This document shows positions 15,730 through 23,878 of a DNA stretch of 27,286 bases, piece by piece. The notes beneath the pieces were generated by a model that did no database searches, was not told the DNA's origin, and saw nothing but the letters and a program-made list of their open reading frames with translations. How positions within the stretch are numbered: the stretch's first letter is position 1; every line of letters begins with the position of its first letter. The stretch is from positions 1 to 27,286 of the forward strand of contig JABZGZ010000007.1 in assembly GCA_015259105.1 (NCBI GenBank). The letters run 5' to 3'. A program made the translations under genes and the position numbers. The DNA comes from Atopobium sp. (GTDB lineage Bacteria; Actinomycetota; Coriobacteriia; Coriobacteriales; Atopobiaceae).

Positions 15730-16821
15730 TTAATCTGTTCTTCCGCTGTTATGTTGTGTATTACCCGTTGGAGCAGCAACTGTTGCATTCTGCTGGGCGT
15801 TTGTTGTGTTGTTTGTTGAACCGCTGCCAGTTGAACCACTAGATGAAGACGTAGTGGATCCGTCTTTTGAATCTTTATCCTTACTGTCAGAATCAGTTGC
15901 TGTTGGAGTGTTTTGCTTATCTGCCTCTGAAATATCATCTGCGGTGGCTTTTTGCTCCTCAGAAAGAGACGTGATAACCATTACCTCCTCGTTAGTGCTG
16001 ATATTTCCATAAGGCTCAACAACAATGGTGTAATAAAGCGATCCTGGAGCTGCCTCAACGCTCGTAACCTTACCCAGAGGAAGGCCCTTAGGGAATACGC
16101 CACCAAGACCGCTGGTAACAACTGTATCGCCTACGGCAACCTTCTGGTTGGTGTTGATGAGGTTAAGAGTAATCTGTCTTGACGCAGAACCCATAAGCAT
16201 GCCTTGAGCTCGACTGCTTTGAACCATAGCAGCCACGCCGCTCTTCTCGTCAGTGATAAGACGAACGGTAGAGGTTGTAGGACCACACTCAATAATCTGG
16301 CCGATAACGCCACCGCTATCGACAACAGGCATGCCAACAGCCAGCCCGGACGAAGTTCCCTTGTCAATCACGATAGTGTTATTGAACGAGTCAGTAGAAC
16401 CAGAGATAACACGAGCACCTGTGGACTGCAGGTTATAGGTATTTTTAAGGTCGAGAAGACCCTGCAGACGCTGCGTGGACTGATTTGTCTCTTCTAGCTC
16501 TGCATTTCTTGAACGCAGCTGCTCATTTTCTGCCTTGAGGTCAGAAAGCGTTTGCTGGTCTGCTGTTAAGTTACTAAAAATGTTACCAATGCCCTGGAAA
16601 GGCATGGCAATAGCAGAACCCGCCATTCTAAAAGGCATGGTAATAGTAGAGAACCCACCTCGAACCATCTCGAGCGGTCCTTCTGTACCCATACGAGCGC
16701 TGACCGTCAATAACACAATTGAAAGCAGCGAAAGAATAATAAAACTACGGCCACCCGTATGCTTATTATTGTTAGATCCAAGGCCTGTTGAAGCACCCTG
16801 GATCTGATGAGACAATGGCAT
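15730..16821 (-). CDS. mreC: Rod shape-determining protein MreC
   Basis: 363 residues. MreC is a single-pass periplasmic/extracellular scaffold that activates PBP2-RodA. Order: short cytoplasmic end, membrane helix (about 26-44, SFIILSLLSIVLLTVSA), coiled coil (about 85-120, LSDLKAENEQLRSRNAELEE), then the beta-barrel domain with VISGSTDSFNNTIVIDKGTS and the family motifs GMPVVDSGGVIGQI and GDTVVTSGLGGVFPKGLPLG. The last ~75 residues are a Ser/Thr/Asn/Asp-rich low-complexity tail. ATG 16819-16821 follows the mreB stop by two bases with a weak ribosome site, so translation is likely coupled. Confidence 0.94.
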   Translation of the reverse strand: MPLSHQIQGASTGLGSNNNKHTGGRSFIILSLLSIVLLTVSARMGTEGPLEMVRGGFSTITMPFRMAGSAIAMPFQGIGNIFSNLTADQQTLSDLKAENEQLRSRNAELEETNQSTQRLQGLLDLKNTYNLQSTGARVISGSTDSFNNTIVIDKGTSSGLAVGMPVVDSGGVIGQIIECGPTTSTVRLITDEKSGVAAMVQSSRAQGMLMGSASRQITLNLINTNQKVAVGDTVVTSGLGGVFPKGLPLGKVTSVEAAPGSLYYTIVVEPYGNISTNEEVMVITSLSEEQKATADDISEADKQNTPTATDSDSKDKDSKDGSTTSSSSGSTGSGSTNNTTNAQQNATVAAPTGNTQHNSGRTD

Positions 16822-16823
16822 AT

Positions 16824-17867
16824 TTATTGGCCTGCACTCTGAACAAATCCACCGGACAATGCGTTAGCCTCAAGAACCTTTGCACAACCGGTAACAACAT
16901 TTTCTAACGCGGTTGGGCTTACGTTAACGGGAACGCCAGTCTCTTCACGAAGTCTTTGATCAAGACCGCGAAGCATTCCGCCGCCACCGGTAAGCAAAAT
17001 ACCGTAGTACATAAGATCAGAGGCAAGATCTGGTGGAGTCACATCAAGCGCATCTTTGACAGCCTTGGTGACCTCGTCAAGAGGACGATCAAGGGCACGA
17101 CGAATCTCTTCTGACTCAATACGAACAGTCTTTGGAAGACCACTCATGACGTCACGACCGTTTACCTCAACGTCAAGCTCTTCTGCAAGAGGAGCTGCTG
17201 AGCCAACCTTAATCTTGATATCTTCTGCGGTACGCTCACCAATAGAGAGGTTGTAAGCATCACGAACATGCTCAAGAATAGTTTGATCAAACTCGTCACC
17301 TGCAGTTCTGATGGACTGCGAGACAACAATACCGCCCATGGAGATAACGGCAACCTCGGTAGTGCCGCCACCGATGTCTACAACCATAGAACCTGTAGGA
17401 TCCTCAATTGGAAGGTCTGCACCAATTGCTGCAGCCATAGGCTCTTCAATCAAGAATGCCTGGCGAGCGCCTGCCTGAATAGTTGCTTCAAAAACAGCGC
17501 GTTTCTCGACAGATGTAACGCCAGAAGGAACGCAAACAACTACACGTGGACGTGGTGACCAAGGATATTTGCGCTCACGGGCCTTCTCAATGAAGTAACG
17601 AAGCATAACCTCAGTAACATCAAAGTCTGCAATGACGCCGTCTTTAAGAGGGCGCTCAGCAATGATGGAGCCAGGAGTACGACCAATCATGCGCTTTGCA
17701 TCAGCGCCAACAGCCAGAACGCGGCTCTCGCTTTTATCGATTGCAACAACCGATGGCTCATTGATGACAATACCCTGACCACGAACTGCAACAAGGGTGT
17801 TTGCAGTTCCCAGATCGATGGCTAGGTCTCCGCCATATTCTCCGAAGAGCGAATCGAAGATAGACAT
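16824..17867 (-). CDS. mreB: Actin-like rod shape protein MreB
   Basis: 347 residues from ATG 17865-17867, giving the usual MSIFDSLFG start; a TTG three codons earlier is in frame but has no ribosome site. MreB filaments guide side-wall synthesis. Actin-fold motifs: phosphate 1 DLAIDLGTANTLV, EPSVVAID, RPRVVVCVPSGVTSVEKRAV, phosphate 2 VVDIGGGTTEVAVIS, and the adenosine motif GILLTGGGGMLRGLD. It heads mreBCD-mrdA-rodA, with a 70-base gap from the TPR gene that holds a possible -10 box. The elongasome implies growth along the side wall. Confidence 0.96.
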   Translation of the reverse strand: MSIFDSLFGEYGGDLAIDLGTANTLVAVRGQGIVINEPSVVAIDKSESRVLAVGADAKRMIGRTPGSIIAERPLKDGVIADFDVTEVMLRYFIEKARERKYPWSPRPRVVVCVPSGVTSVEKRAVFEATIQAGARQAFLIEEPMAAAIGADLPIEDPTGSMVVDIGGGTTEVAVISMGGIVVSQSIRTAGDEFDQTILEHVRDAYNLSIGERTAEDIKIKVGSAAPLAEELDVEVNGRDVMSGLPKTVRIESEEIRRALDRPLDEVTKAVKDALDVTPPDLASDLMYYGILLTGGGGMLRGLDQRLREETGVPVNVSPTALENVVTGCAKVLEANALSGGFVQSAGQ

Positions 17868-17900
17868 GATATCCAATCAAACGTGCTACGCGTGTGCGTA

Positions 17901-17906
17901 ATTATC
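17901..17906 (-). promoter_or_regulatory. Possible -10 box for mreB
   Basis: GATAAT on the minus strand, 34 bases upstream of the mreB ATG. No convincing -35 box is seen at 16-18 bases, so this is weak. Confidence 0.25.
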
Positions 17907-17937
17907 CTGCAGAAAGAACGGTTAAAACAGTTTAGTA

Positions 17938-19341
17938 CTAGTTACCAGACTTTGAAGAGCTGGAGGAACTATTAGAGGAATTTGAGGAGTTAGATCCATT
18001 AGTTCCAGAGGTAGTTCCCGAATTAGAGCCGTTAGTACCAGAAGTTGTGCCGGAGTTCTGGTTATTCTGGCTTACGTATGAAGTGGTAACGCTTGCAACC
18101 TTCCAGCCAATACCATCACGGACAAGCTCAATGGTGTAGTCAACGTTGCCGCCATTAGAAAGACTGACAGAAGCATTAACTGTAGAGTGAGTCATGCTCT
18201 GGTCAACACCGTTGATGGTAACAGCAGAACTTGTTGGCAGGCTGTTGGAAATCTGCTGAAGCGTTGTGCTAGAGACAGAGCTAGAGACATAGCGACCAAT
18301 ATCGGTGCCCTGTGCCTTAGCGTTGAAAATATCCTGAACAACAGACTGTTGGGTTGGCCATCCATAGCCACGATAGTAAGCATAACCAGCGCCACCAACA
18401 GCCAAGATAAGCAAAATAAGAATAGTGATAAAGACCTTAAGGCCGGTATGGCGATGCTTACGCCTAATCTTCTTGTCCTTCTTATCCTGCTCAATAATTT
18501 CCTGCTCAGTAATCTGGAAGAAGCCAGTGTCTTCTGCAGAAGGAATGAGCTCGCCGGACATACCTGTAGGATCCAGTGGATCATAGGCACCATAGCCAGC
18601 TGCCTGAAGGAAGGCATCAGTCTCAGATGGCTTGCCAGAAGTCATTGCAGTAATAGCCTTGCGAGCTGCATCAAAAGCAGACTGCTGCTGATTAGACAGA
18701 ACAAAGCTGCCGTCTGCAGTAGCGTGGGTAAAAGCGTCAACTGCCTCAGACATGCGATTTGCTGCAACGTATGCAAGACCAAGATCTGCATAAATCTTAT
18801 TGGAATTATCCAGAGGATTAGCAAAATCAAGAGCGGTACGATATGCCTCAACTGCATCAACAGGCCTGTTCAGACCCATGAAGCATGCGCCTAGGCTGCA
18901 AAGTGCTGATGAAGGATTAGGGTTCTTCTCGTCAACTGCAGCGTTTCTGTAAGCAATGCCGGCGTTGCGAATATCACCGATTTTCTCGTATGCAGAACCA
19001 AGAGCAAGCTGTGCCTTATAAGGAGTTGCGTAAGAGGCGTCCTGGACAGCGTTAGTAAGGGCAGCAATAGCCTCCTGTACCCTACCAGCAGCCAGAAGTG
19101 CGCGACCCTGATTAGTAGAGAGAGCGCCAACCTTGCCGTAGGAAGCGTCAGCAAGAGCGGACTTGTAAGCAGAAGCTGCGGAATCAAACTGTCCAAGCTT
19201 CATATAAGCGTTTCCAAGAAGGTGGTCAATCTGACCGTTTACCTCGCCTGGCTCTTTAGCCACATCAAACTGACTGATAGCTACAAACCAGTCGCCCTGA
19301 TCATATGCAGATTTACCTAACTCAAATGCCTGTTGATTCAC
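17938..19341 (-). CDS. TPR membrane protein with low-complexity C-terminal tail
   Basis: 467 residues from GTG 19339-19341, chosen because TTGGAGG lies five bases upstream; a TTG further 5' would overlap the cyclophilin gene and has no such site. Residues ~1-230 are tetratricopeptide-type helical repeats (YMKLGQFDSAASAYKSAL, AYEKIGDIRNAGIAYRNA, YVAANRMSEAVDAFTHA). A basic stretch (KKDKKIRRKHRH) precedes a membrane helix at ~301-323, and about 110 residues of a small outside domain follow. The last 39 residues are Ser/Asn/Gly/Thr-rich with an 11-residue repeat. The TPR domain is probably cytoplasmic by the positive-inside rule. It may scaffold a complex; its place before mreB hints at envelope work, but this is inference. 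Confidence 0.8.
   Translation of the reverse strand: MNQQAFELGKSAYDQGDWFVAISQFDVAKEPGEVNGQIDHLLGNAYMKLGQFDSAASAYKSALADASYGKVGALSTNQGRALLAAGRVQEAIAALTNAVQDASYATPYKAQLALGSAYEKIGDIRNAGIAYRNAAVDEKNPNPSSALCSLGACFMGLNRPVDAVEAYRTALDFANPLDNSNKIYADLGLAYVAANRMSEAVDAFTHATADGSFVLSNQQQSAFDAARKAITAMTSGKPSETDAFLQAAGYGAYDPLDPTGMSGELIPSAEDTGFFQITEQEIIEQDKKDKKIRRKHRHTGLKVFITILILLILAVGGAGYAYYRGYGWPTQQSVVQDIFNAKAQGTDIGRYVSSSVSSTTLQQISNSLPTSSAVTINGVDQSMTHSTVNASVSLSNGGNVDYTIELVRDGIGWKVASVTTSYVSQNNQNSGTTSGTNGSNSGTTSGTNGSNSSNSSNSSSSSSKSGN
17992..18057 (-). repeat. Two tandem 33-base repeats encoding NSGTTSGTNGS
   Basis: Copy 1 spans 18057-18025 and copy 2 18024-17992. The peptide is identical in both, but 8 of 11 codons differ, all by synonymous changes at the third position. 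It lies at the C terminus of the TPR protein. Confidence 0.9.
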
Positions 19342-19372
19342 AATATCCTCCAAGAGTCTGTGCGACTTGGCT

Positions 19373-19912
19373 TTAAGCGTTTTCAATTCTAATGGAATTG
19401 ACGATATCGCCAACCTTTAACTGGGAAATGACATCCATTCCCTCGATAGTTGTGCCAAATACGGTGTAACCGGAATCCAAGCCATGCTGTGGACCAAGAC
19501 AGAAATAGAACTGCGAACCCGCGGAATTTGGATCTTGAGAACGAGCCATAGCAAGTGCACCATCAACGTGGGAGTTATTAGGATTGGTGGTGAACTCCTC
19601 TTTGATGCGATAACCAGGACCACCGGTACCAGGGATTCCATCAGGACCAGGGTTGCCAAAAATAACATCCTCAACACTCATCTCACGAGTATTAGGATCT
19701 CCGCCCTGAAGAACAAAACCAGGAACAAGACGGTGGAACTTGGTATCGTCATAGAAGCCAGACTCTGCAAGCTCGCAGAAGTTTGCTACATGAATAGGTG
19801 CGCCCTTACCGTCAAGCTGAACCTTAATGATTCCCTTGTTGGTATCAAAGACGGCTACCTCAGTACCAGTGACCTGGCGCTCTGGTGTATACAATGGATC
19901 AAGTCCAAACAT
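19373..19912 (-). CDS. ppiB: Cyclophilin-type peptidyl-prolyl cis-trans isomerase
   Basis: 179 residues. It catalyses cis-trans turnover of X-Pro bonds in folding proteins. Family motifs: FHRLVPGFVLQGGDP with catalytic R61 and Q69, ALAMARSQDPNSAGSQFYF, and YTVFGTTIEGMDVI. The Trp that binds cyclosporin in human CypA is not present in the usual position (LDSGYTVFG). No signal peptide or membrane helix is seen, so it is probably cytoplasmic. ATG 19910-19912 has TTGGAGG five bases upstream. It is 31 bases ahead of the TPR gene and may be cotranscribed from the extended -10 promoter near 20003. The symbol is by family resemblance. Confidence 0.92.
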   Translation of the reverse strand: MFGLDPLYTPERQVTGTEVAVFDTNKGIIKVQLDGKGAPIHVANFCELAESGFYDDTKFHRLVPGFVLQGGDPNTREMSVEDVIFGNPGPDGIPGTGGPGYRIKEEFTTNPNNSHVDGALAMARSQDPNSAGSQFYFCLGPQHGLDSGYTVFGTTIEGMDVISQLKVGDIVNSIRIENA

Positions 19913-19997
19913 AATTCCTCCAAGCTTCTTTACATCTAAGAGAAGAAGAAAACGCGAGAAACCCTTAGTAATAAAGAACTTCTTTTCTAACCTAATT

Positions 19998-20006
19998 ATT
20001 TTACCA
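19998..20006 (-). promoter_or_regulatory. Extended -10 promoter upstream of the cyclophilin gene
   Basis: TGG-TAAAAT on the minus strand (hexamer 20003-19998) gives five of six -10 matches plus the TGn extension; the -35 (TTTCAA) is poor. Start predicted near 19991, with a leader of ~80 bases that includes a GCGAGAAACCC copy at 19954-19964. Confidence 0.45.
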
Positions 20007-20028
20007 GTATGATGAGATTTTTGAAATT

Positions 20029-20060
20029 AAAGCAGCTGAACGGTAGATTTTTACTGCTTT
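20029..20060 (-). terminator. Weak hairpin at the end of the zinc-ribbon gene
   Basis: AAAGCAG (20060-20054, just before the TAA) pairs with CTGCTTT (20035-20029): a 7-bp stem, 18-base loop, followed only by AATTT. It may be a weak terminator. The A/T-rich ends and large loop make this uncertain. Confidence 0.3.
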
Positions 20061-21172
20061 TGTGGCTTCCAATTCACGTAATTTTCATCAAAAAGTTTCT
20101 GGTATGAGCTGGAACCACTTGAGTCTCTGATGTTATCGACTGGCGCCAAGATGTGCTCTTTGTCCTGAGAAGGATTAGAAGAAGCCACAGAGCGCTTCCA
20201 TCCCTCACTCAAAGCATCAGAACGATTACGTAGCCAGTTGCCAAGCTTGGTGAGATTTTCAATAGTCTGACGATAGTTTCCGTTGGAGTCATCAAGACTA
20301 GAAAGGTCAGAGATAACATTACTAATATCCAGCGAAATCTGCTCTGCTTCCTGTTGAGCATCAGCGCGCTCCTGATCAGAGCCAGTAATAGCAAGCTGAT
20401 CAAAGGTTTTCTCGTTATCATCAAGGCGCTTTGAGAGGTCCCCAAGCTTCTGATAATCACTATCAAGTGCGTCAAAAACAGCATCCGAACTTGTATTTTG
20501 CTGAGTTGCACTGGTGTCTTGACCCGTAAGGTGCGTAACAGGAGTGGTGGTAGGAGTAGATGAGACTGGCGCCTCAACCTTTGCGCGATTGTCGGTTGCC
20601 TGAGGGTCCCACGGATGCGTGATGACAAAGATTGCAGCTACTACAAGCGAGGTAACAAGAAGTGCTGAAAGCAGAATAACGCGCGTACGCGGGATTCCTT
20701 CAGCTTCAGGGAGGTTCTCTTTTGAAGGCTCGGAAGGGATTGCAGACTCAAAGCGAGGAGCTGGCTTGCGACTTACCGAGGCAAACGCACTGGTAGTGTC
20801 TGGGTCAGCGTTGTCGGCTGGCATTTGTTGCAAAACAGTGGAATCTGCTGCGACAGAAGAAGATGCATCATACTCTGCATCTACGAGCGGATCGGTCTTC
20901 TCGCCAGGTGTCGAAGCGACGTCAATCTCTGGAAGCTTGATGTTACGTGTGGGCCTAATGGCTCGAGCTGGACGGGCAGCAGGAGCTACCTGTGGCAAAG
21001 GAAGGCCACACTTGGGGCAGCTTTCTGCGCCGGCAGCCACCAAGGCGCCACAATGAGGGCACCACTGAGCTTGAGTAACAGGAATCCTTTGGGTCAAACT
21101 TAGATCAATCTGACAATGAGGGCAGGTTAAAGCCCCTTCATCGACCTCAGATCCACAGTTTGGACAACGCAT
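20051..21172 (-). CDS. Zinc-ribbon membrane protein of unknown function
   Basis: 373 residues. Two N-terminal zinc ribbons: C3/C6 with C17/C20 (MRCPNCGS, CPHC), and C38/C41 with C52/C55 (WCPHCGA, CPKC). A disordered Pro/Ala/Ser/Asp-rich linker (about 60-160) leads to one membrane helix at ~164-186, then an outer region with two helical, charge-rich stretches (about 235-340) that resemble a coiled coil. The ribbons face the cytoplasm if the basic residues before the helix stay inside. ATG 21170-21172 has GGAGGG upstream. It is 33 bases after the ATPase gene. No enzyme motif is visible; similar zinc-ribbon plus helix proteins are common in actinobacteria. Confidence 0.75.
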   Translation of the reverse strand: MRCPNCGSEVDEGALTCPHCQIDLSLTQRIPVTQAQWCPHCGALVAAGAESCPKCGLPLPQVAPAARPARAIRPTRNIKLPEIDVASTPGEKTDPLVDAEYDASSSVAADSTVLQQMPADNADPDTTSAFASVSRKPAPRFESAIPSEPSKENLPEAEGIPRTRVILLSALLVTSLVVAAIFVITHPWDPQATDNRAKVEAPVSSTPTTTPVTHLTGQDTSATQQNTSSDAVFDALDSDYQKLGDLSKRLDDNEKTFDQLAITGSDQERADAQQEAEQISLDISNVISDLSSLDDSNGNYRQTIENLTKLGNWLRNRSDALSEGWKRSVASSNPSQDKEHILAPVDNIRDSSGSSSYQKLFDENYVNWKPQKQ

Positions 21173-21205
21173 ACACCCTCCACAACTCTTTGCTTGTGCT
21201 TCAGT

Positions 21206-23650
21206 TTAATCGTTTATATCAGCAGAAGAGCTATAAGTTGAGTTTCCTCCCATTAATCTCACAACCAGGTCAAAGAATCGATCCTTTGTATAGTTGTGAA
21301 TGTAACGCTCGGAAATTCTGTTGAAGATAATAACGGAAGTCACCAGACAAATTGCCAAGTACGGCAAGATACGTGGGGTGAGAGGTGCAATACGGAAGAA
21401 GTCCTGAGCAACCGTACATCCGCCAACAACAATGGCAATGCAAACAACAAGAAGTGCAATGCGGAGTTTGGTGAGCGGCAAAGAAATCCTTCTGAGCAGC
21501 GCAAAACCAACTGTTGCGGTAGTGATAAGCGCCATCGTAGACACCTGAGACAGGTTCAACTTAAACAGATGACCTGCAGTCATAAGAAGCGCAAGCGTGA
21601 TAGTTACCGCAATAGAAGCAGGTAGTGACTTGCGCAAAATGTTGACCAGGAAGTTGCCCTTTACGCGATCGTGATTTGGCTCAAGCGCCAACACAAACGA
21701 TGGCAGGCCAACGGTTGCAAATGAAAGCAACGACATCTGAACAGGAATAAAGGGATATGGTGGCGCGATAATGCAATAGAGCGCTAAAGCCGCAGTATAA
21801 ACCGTCTTTACAAGTATGAGTGCAGCAGATCGCTGAAGGTTGTTAATAGAGCGCCTACCTTCGTCAACAACTTCTGGCATGTGGGCAAAGTCATTGTCTG
21901 CCAGAACAATCTCTGCAACATTTCTAGCTGCAGCAGAACCAGAAGCAACAGAAATAGAACAGTCTGACTGCCTCAGCGCCAAGATGTCATTAACGCCGTC
22001 GCCGGTCATGGCAACCGTGTGGCCAAGATTCTGGAGTGCAATAACAAGCTCACGCTTCTGTTCTGGCGTAACGCGACCAAATACATGGTACTTCTTAACA
22101 GCTGCAGCAATATCTGCCTCTGTGCGCAGTGTGGTTGCATCTACCCAGCCGTCGGCATGAGGGACACCCGCTCGCTCAGCAATAGCCGAGACGGTACGAG
22201 GGTCATCGCCCGAAATAACACGCAGGTCAACGCCTTGCTCAAGGAAGTATGCAATGGTTTGTGGGGCGGTCTCTCTAATCTGATCCCTAAGCACTACGTA
22301 ACCTAGGAGCTGAGGAGTTCCCTGGAAAGTATCATTCTGGTCAAATCCGTCAACGCGGCAGGCAACCAGCACGCGTTCAATGGATGCAAAGGCATCGGAG
22401 TCTGCAATTATATTTGCCGCTTCGGGACCAAGCACAAACTGAGCAGCACCGATAACAAATGCCTGTCCGTCCTCAGTGATGCATCCAGAGTACTTTCTCT
22501 TGGAAGAAAACGCCACAACGCGAGAAGGACGTTTGCTTTGAATCCCCTGCTTGGATGCGTACGCAAGGATTGCCGTAGCCGTATCGTTAGCGTCATCTTT
22601 GTTTGCGCCGACAACGTTTACAGCCGCTTGCAAAGCACCCGCAGCCTCAGTAATTGACGTAAACGAAGCATCCAAAACACGAGCAACTTCCATGTTTCCC
22701 GTGGTGATAGTGCCCGTCTTGTCCAAACAAAGGGTATCTACGCGTGCCAGCGTTTCGATGCAGTATTGCTGCTGAACCAAAACATTCTTCTGGCCAAGCC
22801 TAATAGTTGCAATAGCAAGAACCGAGCTGGTGAGAAGAACGAGTCCTTGAGGAATCATGCCAATAACAGCAGCAATCATCGAAAGAAGCGCTTCATTTAA
22901 ATCGGCGTTACCAATGAAATAGGTACGAACAAAAAGACCAATACCCAGCGGAATCAATGCAATGGAACCTGCGCGAATAATCGACTTAATGGTGGTAAGA
23001 ATCTCTGAATTGATCTCTTTTACAAACTTAGCTTCTGCGTTAATACGCGCAGCATAACCTTCCTGGCCTACACGGCATACCCTACCAACAAGACTGCCCC
23101 TCTCGACAAAACTACCAGAAAGAAGCTCGTCTCCCGTGGTCTTTTGCACGGGCTCCGCCTCACCAGTTAGAAGGCTTTCGTCAACGCTTACGTGCTCTGA
23201 CACAAGAATACTGTCAGCAGGAATTTGATCGCCCGTCTTCAAGCGCACAAGATCATCGATGACAAGCTCGTCTGGTTTGATAAAGGTATCTTTTCCGTCA
23301 CGAATTACACAAACACTCTGAGCTGTCATAAGAGACAGGCGGTCAACCATGCGTTTTGCACGAATCTCTTGCACAATACCAATGACCAAGTTTGCAAGAA
23401 CTACGCTCATGAACAGTGCATTTCTGTACTGTCCCGTTACAACAACAAGCAGCGCCATCAAAACATTAACTATGTTAAAGAGCGTAAAGCTGTGCTCTGC
23501 AATAATCTGAGCAATAGATTTGGTTTTGACGTCTGTATTAGTATTGACTTTACCCGCAGATACTCTCTCTGCAACTTCTTTTGACGTCAGACCTTCATAC
23601 GTTTCTTCAAAACGTTTGCTACTCTTGCCTTCAGTACCCTGCAATGACAT
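21206..23650 (-). CDS. ctpE: P-type cation ATPase, CtpE-like
   Basis: 814 residues. An ion pump of the P-type family, with TGEA at the dephosphorylation loop (usual TGES), the phosphorylated aspartate D310 in DKTGT (310-314), an ATP-binding domain, the hinge TGDGVND (549-555), and about ten membrane helices. The M4 segment reads GMIPQGLVLLTS rather than PEGLP, a pattern I associate with the actinobacterial CtpE subfamily, shown to carry calcium in mycobacteria. It has no N-terminal heavy-metal domain. Substrate therefore probably Ca2+, by inference. ATG 23648-23650 has GGAG eight bases upstream. It lies 40 bases after the tRNA-Arg gene with no obvious terminator between. Confidence 0.85.
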   Translation of the reverse strand: MSLQGTEGKSSKRFEETYEGLTSKEVAERVSAGKVNTNTDVKTKSIAQIIAEHSFTLFNIVNVLMALLVVVTGQYRNALFMSVVLANLVIGIVQEIRAKRMVDRLSLMTAQSVCVIRDGKDTFIKPDELVIDDLVRLKTGDQIPADSILVSEHVSVDESLLTGEAEPVQKTTGDELLSGSFVERGSLVGRVCRVGQEGYAARINAEAKFVKEINSEILTTIKSIIRAGSIALIPLGIGLFVRTYFIGNADLNEALLSMIAAVIGMIPQGLVLLTSSVLAIATIRLGQKNVLVQQQYCIETLARVDTLCLDKTGTITTGNMEVARVLDASFTSITEAAGALQAAVNVVGANKDDANDTATAILAYASKQGIQSKRPSRVVAFSSKRKYSGCITEDGQAFVIGAAQFVLGPEAANIIADSDAFASIERVLVACRVDGFDQNDTFQGTPQLLGYVVLRDQIRETAPQTIAYFLEQGVDLRVISGDDPRTVSAIAERAGVPHADGWVDATTLRTEADIAAAVKKYHVFGRVTPEQKRELVIALQNLGHTVAMTGDGVNDILALRQSDCSISVASGSAAARNVAEIVLADNDFAHMPEVVDEGRRSINNLQRSAALILVKTVYTAALALYCIIAPPYPFIPVQMSLLSFATVGLPSFVLALEPNHDRVKGNFLVNILRKSLPASIAVTITLALLMTAGHLFKLNLSQVSTMALITTATVGFALLRRISLPLTKLRIALLVVCIAIVVGGCTVAQDFFRIAPLTPRILPYLAICLVTSVIIFNRISERYIHNYTKDRFFDLVVRLMGGNSTYSSSADIND

Positions 23651-23690
23651 ATAAACAATCTCCAGTCAGTGATGGCCGGTTTTTTGCACG

Positions 23691-23767
23691 TGGTGACCCC
23701 GGTGGGTTTCGAACCCACGACCTTTTGCTCCGGAGGCAAACGCTCTAATCCACTGAGCTACGGAGTC
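23691..23767 (-). tRNA. tRNA-Arg(CCG)
   Basis: Cloverleaf on the minus strand: acceptor GACTCCG with CGGGGTC (one T-G pair), D arm AGCTCAGTGGATTAGAGC, anticodon stem TTTGC/GCAAA around loop CTCCGGA with anticodon CCG, and T arm GTGGG-TTCGAAA-CCCAC. Discriminator A, and the 3' CCA is encoded (23693-23691). CCG reads the Arg codon CGG. Confidence 0.95.
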
Positions 23768-23777
23768 ATGGTGCATA

Positions 23778-23783
23778 AGTATA
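23778..23783 (-). promoter_or_regulatory. -10 box for tRNA-Arg
   Basis: TATACT on the minus strand, ending 11 bases before the tRNA 5' end, five of six consensus. A TTACAA box lies upstream but at a 21-base spacing, too far to be convincing. Confidence 0.45.
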
Positions 23784-23843
23784 CCCCAGCCTACTTACTG
23801 CCTTTTGTAACGGTTTGCGTAATTTTCTTCTGGTATTTTCCCA

Positions 23844-23852
23844 TGCTAAAAT
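23844..23852 (+). promoter_or_regulatory. Extended -10 promoter for aroB
   Basis: TGC-TAAAAT (hexamer 23847-23852) with a weak -35. It lies 26 bases before the aroB ATG, so the leader is short. The 111-base region between the tRNA and aroB holds both divergent promoters and nothing else that I recognise. Confidence 0.5.
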
Positions 23853-23878
23853 GAATTCAACCAGCAAATGAGGAGTTC

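Noticed and set aside
19342..19413. TTG start at 19413 for the TPR protein
   Set aside because: It overlaps the cyclophilin gene, lacks a ribosome site, and the GTG at 19341 has GGAGG at good spacing.
23651..23690. T-run GGTTTTTTG on the plus strand as a terminator near the tRNA
   Set aside because: The preceding CCAGTCAGTGATGGCC does not form a clean stem, and no plus-strand gene ends there.
23669..23854. A plus-strand reading frame with the string GFEPTTFCSGGKRSNPLSYG
   Set aside because: It is the antisense reading of the tRNA-Arg gene; GFEPTT-type peptides are a well-known artefact of tRNA T arms.
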